This document shows, piece after piece, positions 28,934 through 35,578 of a DNA stretch of 64,000 nt; positions within the stretch are counted from its first letter, which is position 1; the number at the start of each line of letters is the position of its first letter. The notes below the pieces were generated by a model. It had not been told where the DNA came from and made no database searches. It saw only the letters and a list, made by a program, of their open reading frames with translations. The DNA is from Chromobacterium violaceum ATCC 12472 (GTDB lineage Bacteria; Pseudomonadota; Gammaproteobacteria; Burkholderiales; Chromobacteriaceae). The translations under genes were made by a program, and so were the position numbers. The stretch spans positions 1,683,752 through 1,747,751 of the forward strand of contig NC_005085.1 of assembly GCF_000007705.1 (NCBI RefSeq), in the 5' to 3' direction.

Positions 28934-29773
28934 TTACAGGGTGAAGCGCATGGACAGATCCAGCGCGCGAACATCCTTGGTCAGCTTGCCTACGGAGATG
29001 CGGTCCACGCCGGTGGCGGCGATGGCGCGCACGCTGTCCAGATCGACGCCGCCGGAGGCTTCCAGCTCGGCGCGGCCGGCGCAGATTTCCACCGCGCGGC
29101 GCATGTCGTCCAGCGACATATTGTCCAGCAGCACCAGCCGGGCGCCGTGGTTCAGCGCTTCCTCCAGCTGCGCTAGGTTTTCCACCTCGATCTGCAGCGT
29201 GACGCCCGGCGGCAAGTCGGCCAGCGCCTGCTCCATCGCCTGGGCGACGCCGCCGGCCGCCATGATGTGGTTTTCCTTGATCAGGATGCCGTCGAACAGG
29301 CCGATGCGCTGGTTGTCGCCGCCGCCGGCGGTGACCGCGTATTTCTGCGCCAGGCGCAGGCCGGGCAGGGTTTTGCGGGTGTCCAGGATGCGGGCGCGGT
29401 GACCGGCGACCGCGTCGACGTAGCGGCGGGTTTCGCTGGCCACGCCCGATAAGAGCTGCAGGAAGTTGAGCGCGCTGCGCTCGGCGGTGAGCAGCGCGCG
29501 GGCCGGACCGCTGATCCGGCACAGTTCGCGGCCCGCGGCCACTTTCTCGCCTTCCGCGGCCAGCCATTCCACCCGGCAGCGCGCGTCCACCTGGCGGAAG
29601 CACTCATCGAACCAGGCCTGGCCGCAGATCACGGCGTCTTCGCGCGCGATCACGCGGGCGGAGCCCGCCTTGTCGGCGGCTATCAGTTGGGCGGTGCGGT
29701 CGCAGGGGCCGATGTCTTCGGCCAGGGCCAGGGCGACTTGCTGGGCGATCAGGTGGGGGGCAGGCAGGGGCAT
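28934..29773 (-). CDS. nadC: Nicotinate-nucleotide pyrophosphorylase (carboxylating)
   Basis: Quinolinate phosphoribosyltransferase, converting quinolinate and PRPP to nicotinate mononucleotide in de novo NAD synthesis. The 279-residue protein has NadC length and motifs: ALAEDIGPCDRTAQLI near the N terminus, RISGPARALLTAERSALNFLQ, DTRKTLPGLRLAQKYAV, GGGDNQRIGLFDGILIKENH, and the C-terminal barrel with EASGGVDLDSVRAIA and GVDRISVG. The start MPLPAPHL was preferred over an ATG 12 bases earlier because GGAG lies 6 bases upstream and a TACAAT -10 box (29796-29801, minus strand) would start transcription just before it. Quinolinate supply genes (nadA, nadB) are not in the window; nadE is at 59518-61110. 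Confidence 0.95.
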   Translation of the reverse strand: MPLPAPHLIAQQVALALAEDIGPCDRTAQLIAADKAGSARVIAREDAVICGQAWFDECFRQVDARCRVEWLAAEGEKVAAGRELCRISGPARALLTAERSALNFLQLLSGVASETRRYVDAVAGHRARILDTRKTLPGLRLAQKYAVTAGGGDNQRIGLFDGILIKENHIMAAGGVAQAMEQALADLPPGVTLQIEVENLAQLEEALNHGARLVLLDNMSLDDMRRAVEICAGRAELEASGGVDLDSVRAIAATGVDRISVGKLTKDVRALDLSMRFTL

Positions 29774-29901
29774 ACGGGTCTCCATCCAAAAACGTATTGT
29801 AACGGCAGGCGGTGAAGTTGGCGCGCGGTCTGCGCCGAAAATGCGAGGGATGGGATGTCATCTGCTATGCTGGAGCCCCCTGGGATCGCAATTTCAATGT
29901 C

Positions 29902-30576
29902 ATGGATTTATCCGCATCGTTGTTCCCCGGCTGGGCGCTGTGGCTGGGATGCGCGCTGGCGGCGGCCTTGCTGGCCTTGGCGGCGCTTCGCGTGCGATGG
30001 CGCGCGCTCGATCCGGCGGCGCTGAACGCCTGGATGGGCGCCTGCGTGCTGGATCTGGCGCTGTGGCTGCTGCGCGGCGGGCTGCAGCCCGGACTATCCT
30101 TCCATCTGCTGGGCGCGGCGCTGCTGACGCTGATGATGGGGCCATGGCTGGCCTTGCTGGCGCTGGCTGTGGCGCAGCTGGCGCTGGCGGCGGCCGGGCA
30201 CGCGGACTGGTCGGCGCTGGGATTGAACTGGCTGTTGACGCCGCTGCCGGCGGTGGCTGTGACGGCCGGCATGCTGGAACTGGCGCGGCGGCGCTTGCCC
30301 GCCCATTTCTTCATCTATGTCTTCGTCAACGGCTTTCTGGCCGGCGGGGCCAGCCTGCTGGCGGCGGCCCTGTGCGGCGTGCTGGCGCTGGGCGCTGCCG
30401 GCGCCTATCCCTGGGACGGCTTGCTGGGAGAGGCCTTGCCCTACTATTTTCTGCTGTCGTGGTCGGAGGCGTTCACCACCGGCCTGCTGTTGGCGGTGCT
30501 CACCGTGTACAAGCCCCGCTGGGTATCGACTTTCGACGACGGGCGCTATCTCGGCGGCAAGCCGGGGCCGAGTTGA
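29902..30576 (+). CDS. CbiM-like energy-coupling-factor transporter permease (probable cobalt/nickel S component)
   Basis: The 224-residue polytopic membrane protein (about 6-7 helices) starts MDLSASLFPGWALWLG. It resembles the CbiM-related permeases of proteobacteria, which recognise Co2+ or Ni2+ for ECF transporters: an FNVMD/FPGWALWLG N terminus, NWLLTPLPAVAVT, and FVNGFLAGGAS followed by PYYFLLSWSEAFTTGLLLAVLTVYKP and a short cytosolic tail. The canonical CbiM start MHIPDG is absent. No CbiN, CbiO or CbiQ is adjacent, and I see no B12 box upstream, so it may act alone or with remote partners. The start was set at MDL; an in-frame ATG at 29812 has no clear support. Confidence 0.72.
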   Translation: MDLSASLFPGWALWLGCALAAALLALAALRVRWRALDPAALNAWMGACVLDLALWLLRGGLQPGLSFHLLGAALLTLMMGPWLALLALAVAQLALAAAGHADWSALGLNWLLTPLPAVAVTAGMLELARRRLPAHFFIYVFVNGFLAGGASLLAAALCGVLALGAAGAYPWDGLLGEALPYYFLLSWSEAFTTGLLLAVLTVYKPRWVSTFDDGRYLGGKPGPS

Positions 30577-30642
30577 GCGCCGTCGGCGCGCCCGGCCATG
30601 CGGAATGGCGATGGTTTCATCGGTCTGATAAAGGAGGAGGCG

Positions 30643-31029
30643 ATGCCCTTCGTTTTGTGGAGTCTGTTGCTGGCGGCGCTGTTGCCGCTGATCTGGGCCG
30701 GCGCGGCCAAGGCCGGCGCGCGTTACGACAACCATCGCCCGCGGGAGTGGGCCGCCAGGCTGGACGGCTATCGCCAGCGCGCCAACTGGGCGCAGCAGAA
30801 CGCCTGGGAGGCCTTGCCCACCTATCTGGCGGCTGTGGCGGCCGCCTGGTGGATGAAGGTGCCGGTGGCCGAGATGAACGCCGCCGCCGGCGTGTTCGCG
30901 CTGGCGCGCGTCGCGCATGGCTTGCTGTACGTGGCGGACAAGGCGGCGCTGCGCTCGCTGGCCTGGCTGGTCGGCCTGCTGGCGGTGCTGTACCTGTTCC
31001 TGCGCGCCGGCGGCGTGATCGCCTTATAG
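30643..31029 (+). CDS. MAPEG family membrane protein
   Basis: The 128-residue protein has four hydrophobic helices and the MAPEG layout (membrane-associated proteins in eicosanoid and glutathione metabolism): an N-terminal helix, the RANWAQQNAWEALPTYLAAV motif, where Asn/Glu/Ala-rich helix 2 is typical, ALARVAHGLLYVADKAALRSLAW and a terminal helix. The ATG at 30643 follows AAGGAGGAGG, a near-perfect RBS. Bacterial members of this branch have no established substrate. It starts 66 bases after the CbiM-like gene on the same strand and its last 6 bases overlap the 3' end of the convergent HAD gene. Confidence 0.85.
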   Translation: MPFVLWSLLLAALLPLIWAGAAKAGARYDNHRPREWAARLDGYRQRANWAQQNAWEALPTYLAAVAAAWWMKVPVAEMNAAAGVFALARVAHGLLYVADKAALRSLAWLVGLLAVLYLFLRAGGVIAL

Positions 31030-31632
31030 CCAGCCCTGCGCCTGCAGCGCGGCGCGGACCTGGGGCAGGCCGGCGGTGTGGAAGGCCTGCCAGCCTTGTT
31101 CGCGCGCGGCTTCCACGCATTCGATGTTGTCGTCGAAGAAGGCGATGGCTTCCGGCGCGACGCCCAGAGTCTGCTGGACGTGCCGGTAGATGGCGGCGTC
31201 CGGCTTGCGCAGATGCAGCAGGTGGGAGGCGAACGCGTGCCGGAAGTGCGGCAACAGGCCGAATTCGCGGTCTATCTTGTCCCAATGCAGCGCGTTGTTG
31301 TTGCTGAGCGCGGCGAGCGGGAAGGCGCGGGACAGCTCGGCCAGCAGCTCGCCTGCTCCGGGATAGGCGCCGGCCAGCCAGTCGGACAGTTGCTGGAGCA
31401 TCGCGTCGGCGTCCACGCCCAGCTGCAGCGTGTCGCTCATCGCGGCGGCGAATTCCCGCGGCTCGCATTCGCCCAGGTCCAGCTTGGCCACCCAGGGGCT
31501 GTCGATCCAGAACAGGCGCGCCTGTTCGCGCTCCAGCCTGCCGCCGGACAGCCGCACCAGCGGGTCGATGCCGTTCCAGTCCACCAATACGCCGCCCAGA
31601 TCGAATACCAGGACTTCCGGTTTCTTGCTCAT
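31024..31632 (-). CDS. HAD-superfamily hydrolase, subfamily IA
   Basis: The 202-residue protein has the haloacid dehalogenase motifs: motif I LVFDLGGVLVDW (nucleophile Asp near residue 11), motif II ALSNNNALHW, motif III Lys in LRKPDAAIYRHV, and motif IV FFDDNIECVEAA. The helical cap between residues about 20 and 90 is of type C1. It is closest in style to YihX-like sugar-phosphate phosphatases (DLGGV, SNNN, KPD, FFDDN), but the substrate cannot be assigned. It is followed by murB on the same strand with a 43-base gap, and its 3' end overlaps the MAPEG gene on the other strand. Confidence 0.85.
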   Translation of the reverse strand: MSKKPEVLVFDLGGVLVDWNGIDPLVRLSGGRLEREQARLFWIDSPWVAKLDLGECEPREFAAAMSDTLQLGVDADAMLQQLSDWLAGAYPGAGELLAELSRAFPLAALSNNNALHWDKIDREFGLLPHFRHAFASHLLHLRKPDAAIYRHVQQTLGVAPEAIAFFDDNIECVEAAREQGWQAFHTAGLPQVRAALQAQGWL

Positions 31633-31675
31633 TTGCTCTCCAAAGACATTGCGTTGCGGGGGCGGGCTGGGGCGC

Positions 31676-32701
31676 TTACAGGATCAGCGGTTCCGGTTCC
31701 AGCTCCACGCCGAATTTCTCTTTCACGGTCTGCTGCACCTTGCGCGCCAGCGCGCGCATCTGTTCGCCGGTGGCGCGGCCGTGGTTGACCAGCACCAGCG
31801 CCTGTCTGTCGTGCACGCCGGCGTCGCCGTCGCGGTAACCCTTGAGTCCGCATTGGTCTATCAGCCAGCCGGCGGCCAGCTTGACCTTGCCGTCGGCGGC
31901 GGGGTAGCGCGGCAGCTGCGGATGGCGTTCCAGCAGCGCGGCGGCCTGTTCCGCGGGGACGACCGGATTCTTGAAGAAGCTGCCGGCGTTGCCCAGCACG
32001 GCGGGATCGGGCAGCTTGCTCTGGCGGATGGCGACCACGGCGCGGCTCACGTCCAGCGGCGTCGGCCGATCCACGCCGTCGGCTTGCAGCTGCTGCTGGA
32101 TGTCGCCGTAGCCGGTGCGAAGCTCCGCGCGGCGCGACAGCCGAAAGCGGACCGCTGTCACCAGCAGACGGCCGGCCGCCTCGTGCTTGAACACGCTGTC
32201 GCGGTAGCCGAAGCGGCACTCGGCGTTCGACAGCGTCGCGGCCTCGCCGTTCCGGTCCAGCTGCGCGCACACCACCTCCAGCAGGCGGTCCTTGACCTCG
32301 ACGCCGTAGGCGCCGATGTTCTGCACCGGGCTCGCCCCGACAGTGCCGGGGATCAGGCTGAGGTTTTCCAGGCCGTACCAACCCTGGGCCAGCGCGTGCT
32401 GGACGAAACCGTGCCAGTTTTCGCCGGCCGCGGCCTCGACGATCATGTCGTCGCCGTCCTCGCGCAGCAGGCGGATGCCGGCCAGCGCCACCTTGACCAC
32501 CAGGCCGGGGTAATCGCGGGTCAGCAGCAGGTTGCTGCCGCCGCCCAGCCACAGCACCGGGCCTTGCCGATACAGCGGATGCGCGAGCAGGGCCGGCAGG
32601 TCGGCGGCATCGTCCAGCTGGCAGAAATGCGCGGCGCGCACGGCCATGCCGAAGGTGTTGTAGGGGCGCAGATCGACGTCCGCGCGAAACTGCAGGGTCA
32701 T
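31676..32701 (-). CDS. murB: UDP-N-acetylenolpyruvoylglucosamine reductase
   Basis: FAD enzyme that reduces UDP-GlcNAc-enolpyruvate to UDP-MurNAc in peptidoglycan precursor synthesis. The 341-residue protein starts MTLQFRADVDLRPYNTFGM, the E. coli-type N terminus. It has the FAD-binding LGGGSNLLL, IPGTVGASPVQNIGAYGVE, YRDSVFK, the catalytic Ser in NAGSFFKNPVV, AGWLIDQCGLKG and the C-terminal Glu region EPEPLIL. The ATG overlaps the MATE transporter stop (ATGA); the frame remains open far upstream inside the MATE gene but that part is an Arg/Ala-rich shadow. Confidence 0.96.
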   Translation of the reverse strand: MTLQFRADVDLRPYNTFGMAVRAAHFCQLDDAADLPALLAHPLYRQGPVLWLGGGSNLLLTRDYPGLVVKVALAGIRLLREDGDDMIVEAAAGENWHGFVQHALAQGWYGLENLSLIPGTVGASPVQNIGAYGVEVKDRLLEVVCAQLDRNGEAATLSNAECRFGYRDSVFKHEAAGRLLVTAVRFRLSRRAELRTGYGDIQQQLQADGVDRPTPLDVSRAVVAIRQSKLPDPAVLGNAGSFFKNPVVPAEQAAALLERHPQLPRYPAADGKVKLAAGWLIDQCGLKGYRDGDAGVHDRQALVLVNHGRATGEQMRALARKVQQTVKEKFGVELEPEPLIL

Positions 32702-34095
32702 AGCAGGATTCCTTGGTCGCGGTGCAGCCGCTTGCGGCTGGCGCGGGCCAGATAGTAAGTCAGAAGCAGGCCGGCCACGGTCAGGCTGATCACCAGCGCG
32801 GTCCAGAAGCCGTAGATGCCCATCCGGGGCACGATCCAGTCGGTCAGCCCCAGCAGCATGCCCAGCCCCAGCCCCGCCACCCAGAACGAGGTGATGTGGA
32901 TCAGCATCGGCACGGCGGTCAGCTTGTAGCCGCGCAGCGCGCCGGAGGCGATGGTCTGGGCGGCGTCGGTCAGCTGGTAGACGGCGGCGAACAGCAGCAG
33001 CGTGGTGCCCATCGCGATCACCCGGGGATCGGCGCTGTACATCCACATGATGGGTTCGCGCAGCAGCAGCACCAGCGCCATCGCGCCGCCGGCCATCGCC
33101 AGGCCCATCAGCATGCCGACGCCCGAGATGAAGCGGGCGGCCCGGTAGTCGCCGGCGCCGGCATGGTGGCCGACGCGCACCGACAGCGCGGTGGCCACGC
33201 TTTGCGGCAGCATGTAGATCAGGCTGGAGAAATTCAGCACCGACTGGTGCGTGGCCACGACCACCGTGCCCAGCTCGGCGATCAGCAGCGCGATGAAGGA
33301 GAACAGGCTGACTTCGACGAAGAAGGACAGGCCGATGGGCACGCCCAGCTTCAGGAAGGCGAGGAAACGGCGCCAGTCGGGCGCGGCCAGCCCCGCCAGG
33401 ATGCGGCTGTCGCGGAAATGGCGATGCCAGCTGACATAGGTTAGCAGCGCCAGGCAGTTGAACCAGAACACGATGCCGGTGGCCCAGCCGCAGCCGGCGC
33501 CGCCCATTCTGGGCATGCCGAACAGGCCGTGGATCAGGATGTAGTTGAGCGGGATGTTCAGCGCCAGCGCCAGCAGGCTGACCACCATGATGGCCTTGGG
33601 ATGGCCCAGGCTGGACGCGTAGGCGTGCAGCGCGCGATGCGCCATCGCCGCCGGCATGCCGATGGCCGCGCCGGTGATGAACAGCATCACCTTGTCGGTG
33701 ACGTCGGGCGGCAGGTGCAGCCAATGGCGCAGCGGCGCCTCCAGCAGCAGCATCAAGCCGGCGCCCAGCGCGCCGAGCATCAGGCCGAACCACAGGCCCT
33801 GGGCCGCGTCGCGGCTGAAGGCGCGACGGTCGCGCGAGCCCAGGTGGTGGGACAGGATGGGGTTGAGCGCGGCGACCACGCCCATCAGCGTCACGTAAAC
33901 GGTGATGAACACGCTGGCGCCGAGCGACACCGCGGCGAGGTCGTCGGTGCCGACGCGGCCGGCCATCACGGTGTCGACGAAGCTGGTGGCCACCTGGGCG
34001 ATCTGGGCGACCATCATGGGCAGCGCCAGGCCGGCGATCTGGCGCGCCTCGGCCAGGATTTCGGCGCGCGAGGCGCGATTGAGTTCAAACAGCAT
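32698..34095 (-). CDS. MATE family multidrug/Na+ antiporter (NorM-like)
   Basis: The 465-residue inner-membrane protein has about 12 hydrophobic helices in two homologous halves, as in NorM. Typical features are the first helix region LALPMMVAQIAQVATSFVDTVMAGRVG with VDTVMAG, the loop NPILSHHLGSRDRR, and the second-half repeat GAGDYRAARFI. The predicted role is drug or toxic-metabolite export driven by Na+ or H+. Its stop overlaps the murB start, a conserved-looking coupling of an exporter with a cell-wall gene. It starts ATGCTGTTTGAACTCAATCG. Substrate unknown. Confidence 0.92.
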   Translation of the reverse strand: MLFELNRASRAEILAEARQIAGLALPMMVAQIAQVATSFVDTVMAGRVGTDDLAAVSLGASVFITVYVTLMGVVAALNPILSHHLGSRDRRAFSRDAAQGLWFGLMLGALGAGLMLLLEAPLRHWLHLPPDVTDKVMLFITGAAIGMPAAMAHRALHAYASSLGHPKAIMVVSLLALALNIPLNYILIHGLFGMPRMGGAGCGWATGIVFWFNCLALLTYVSWHRHFRDSRILAGLAAPDWRRFLAFLKLGVPIGLSFFVEVSLFSFIALLIAELGTVVVATHQSVLNFSSLIYMLPQSVATALSVRVGHHAGAGDYRAARFISGVGMLMGLAMAGGAMALVLLLREPIMWMYSADPRVIAMGTTLLLFAAVYQLTDAAQTIASGALRGYKLTAVPMLIHITSFWVAGLGLGMLLGLTDWIVPRMGIYGFWTALVISLTVAGLLLTYYLARASRKRLHRDQGILL

Positions 34096-34243
34096 GCGGT
34101 CCTGCGGATTCGGGGCAGAAACTGTCCATTATAGCGGTCCGGCCGGAATACTGTCTGCATGTGGACCGGCCAGCTTTCGCCGTCGGATTCTCATTCCGGG
34201 CCGCAGGCTTGCCGCGGCCTGGAGCAGGCTGCGGCCGCGGCGA

Positions 34244-34543
34244 TCAGAAGCGCACCGGCGGGTCACGGCGCAAATCGCAGCTGATGATCAGCGCGCCGCC
34301 GAAGCGGGTGTTGATCGCCAGCGCGTCGGCCAGGCTGATGTCGCGGACGGTCAGTTGCTGTTCGCATCGGTCTATGTCATAGCCCTGGTCGCGGGCGAAG
34401 GCGGCAAGGTCGTGCAGGGCGCTGTCGTCGCCGGACGGCAGCGGTGTGGCGCTCAGGCTGCCACACAGGGGGCGAGGTCTTCCCACGGCATCAAAAATCG
34501 CAAAAGAGAAATCGGTATAGCTGTCTTGCAGGCAGTCGTACAT
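34244..34543 (-). CDS. Hypothetical protein, 99 residues
   Basis: I do not recognise this protein. It starts MYDCLQDSYTDFSFAIFDA with GGGAGA 7 bases upstream, is acidic, lacks a signal peptide or membrane segment, and ends in DLRRDPPVRF. Composition is ordinary (mixed alpha/beta pattern, 3 Cys), which argues for a real gene rather than a shadow. It lies between the MATE exporter and the kdp terminator with about 150 bases free on each side, so it is probably monocistronic. Confidence 0.6.
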   Translation of the reverse strand: MYDCLQDSYTDFSFAIFDAVGRPRPLCGSLSATPLPSGDDSALHDLAAFARDQGYDIDRCEQQLTVRDISLADALAINTRFGGALIISCDLRRDPPVRF

Positions 34544-34695
34544 TTTGGCTCTCCCAGGTTCGGTCGCGCTGCGCGTGCCGGGCCCGGACGGCCGGCGACG
34601 CTTTAGCAGGATTTTTCGGCGCCCTGCAAGTTGTCATTAACTCGGCGCCTGAACCGATCCGGAACCGCTTGCGGGAGAGCATGCCGGCCAGCATG

Positions 34696-34729
34696 AAAAA
34701 ACCCGCTGGCCATTAAGCGCAAGCGGGTT
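34696..34729 (-). terminator. Rho-independent terminator of the kdp operon
   Basis: On the minus strand AACCCGCT and AGCGGGTT (34722-34729 with 34700-34707) form an 8-bp stem around a 14-base loop, followed by six T. It lies about 95 bases after the kdpE stop and before the 99-residue orphan. Confidence 0.8.
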
Positions 34730-34823
34730 GATCCGGATACGCTTTAGCTGGCATTTATCGAGCGCCCGCAAGCTGTGTCAAATCGGCGCATGAACATTAG
34801 ACTATGCCGATGGCAGCGGGCTG

Positions 34824-35558
34824 TCAACCCTGGGCCGCGGCATCGCGGGCCGGCTGTTCCGGCGCGTTTTCGATCAGTCGGTAGCCGACGCCGGTTTCGG
34901 TGACGATGTGGCGCGGCATCGCGGGGTTGTCTTCCAGCTTCTGCCGCAAATGGCCCATGTAGACGCGCAGGTACTGGTTGTGTTCGGAGAAGGACGGGCC
35001 CCAGACCGCGAGCAGCAGTTCGCGGTGGGTGATCACCTTGCCGGCGTTGCGGATCAGCGTGGACAGCAGCCGGTATTCGATCGGCGTCAGATGCACCGGC
35101 GCGTCGCCCTTGTGCACCAGGCGGTTGACCAGGTCGACGCGGATGTCGCCGAACTGGAAGGTTTGCTGCGGCGCGGCGCTGCCGTGGATGCGCCGGCGCA
35201 GCAGCACCCGGATCCGCGCCAGGCATTCGGCCACGCCGAAGGGCTTGGTCAGGTAGTCGTCGGCGCCGGCGTCCAGCGCCGCTACCTTTTCGGTCTCCTG
35301 AGTGCGCGCCGACAGCACCAGGATGGGGATGTCGGTCCATTCGCGCAGGCTCTTGATCACGTCTATGCCGTTCATGTCCGGAAGCCCCAGGTCCAGGATG
35401 ACCAGATCGGGCTTGCGGGTGGCCACCTCGATCTGTCCCTGCTTGCCGGTTTCCGCTTCGTAGACGGTGAGTTTTTCCTCTTCCAGCGCGGCGGACAGGA
35501 AGCGGCGGATCGGCTTCTCGTCCTCGATGATCACTACGGAAATGGGGGCGTCGTTCAT
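34824..35558 (-). CDS. kdpE: Response regulator KdpE
   Basis: OmpR-type DNA-binding regulator that turns on kdpFABC at low K+ or high osmolarity. The 244-residue protein has a receiver domain (about 8-120) with IIEDEKPIRRF, acceptor Asp in LVILDLGLPDMNG and the Lys of DYLTKPFG. A winged-helix domain (about 135-230) carries LTPIEYRLLSTLIRNAGKVITHRELLLAVWG and TGVGYRL. The ATG at 35558 lies 20 bases after the kdpD stop. It is the last gene of the operon, so the regulators are encoded downstream of the pump, unlike a separate kdpDE unit. Confidence 0.96.
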   Translation of the reverse strand: MNDAPISVVIIEDEKPIRRFLSAALEEEKLTVYEAETGKQGQIEVATRKPDLVILDLGLPDMNGIDVIKSLREWTDIPILVLSARTQETEKVAALDAGADDYLTKPFGVAECLARIRVLLRRRIHGSAAPQQTFQFGDIRVDLVNRLVHKGDAPVHLTPIEYRLLSTLIRNAGKVITHRELLLAVWGPSFSEHNQYLRVYMGHLRQKLEDNPAMPRHIVTETGVGYRLIENAPEQPARDAAAQG

Positions 35559-35578
35559 GTCTTGTCGCTCTTGTGGTT

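Noticed and set aside
31676-33793. A 705-codon frame combining murB with upstream sequence.
   Set aside because: The upstream part lies inside the MATE gene in another frame and is Arg/Ala-rich; the conserved MurB N terminus MTLQFRADVDLRPYNT starts at 32701.
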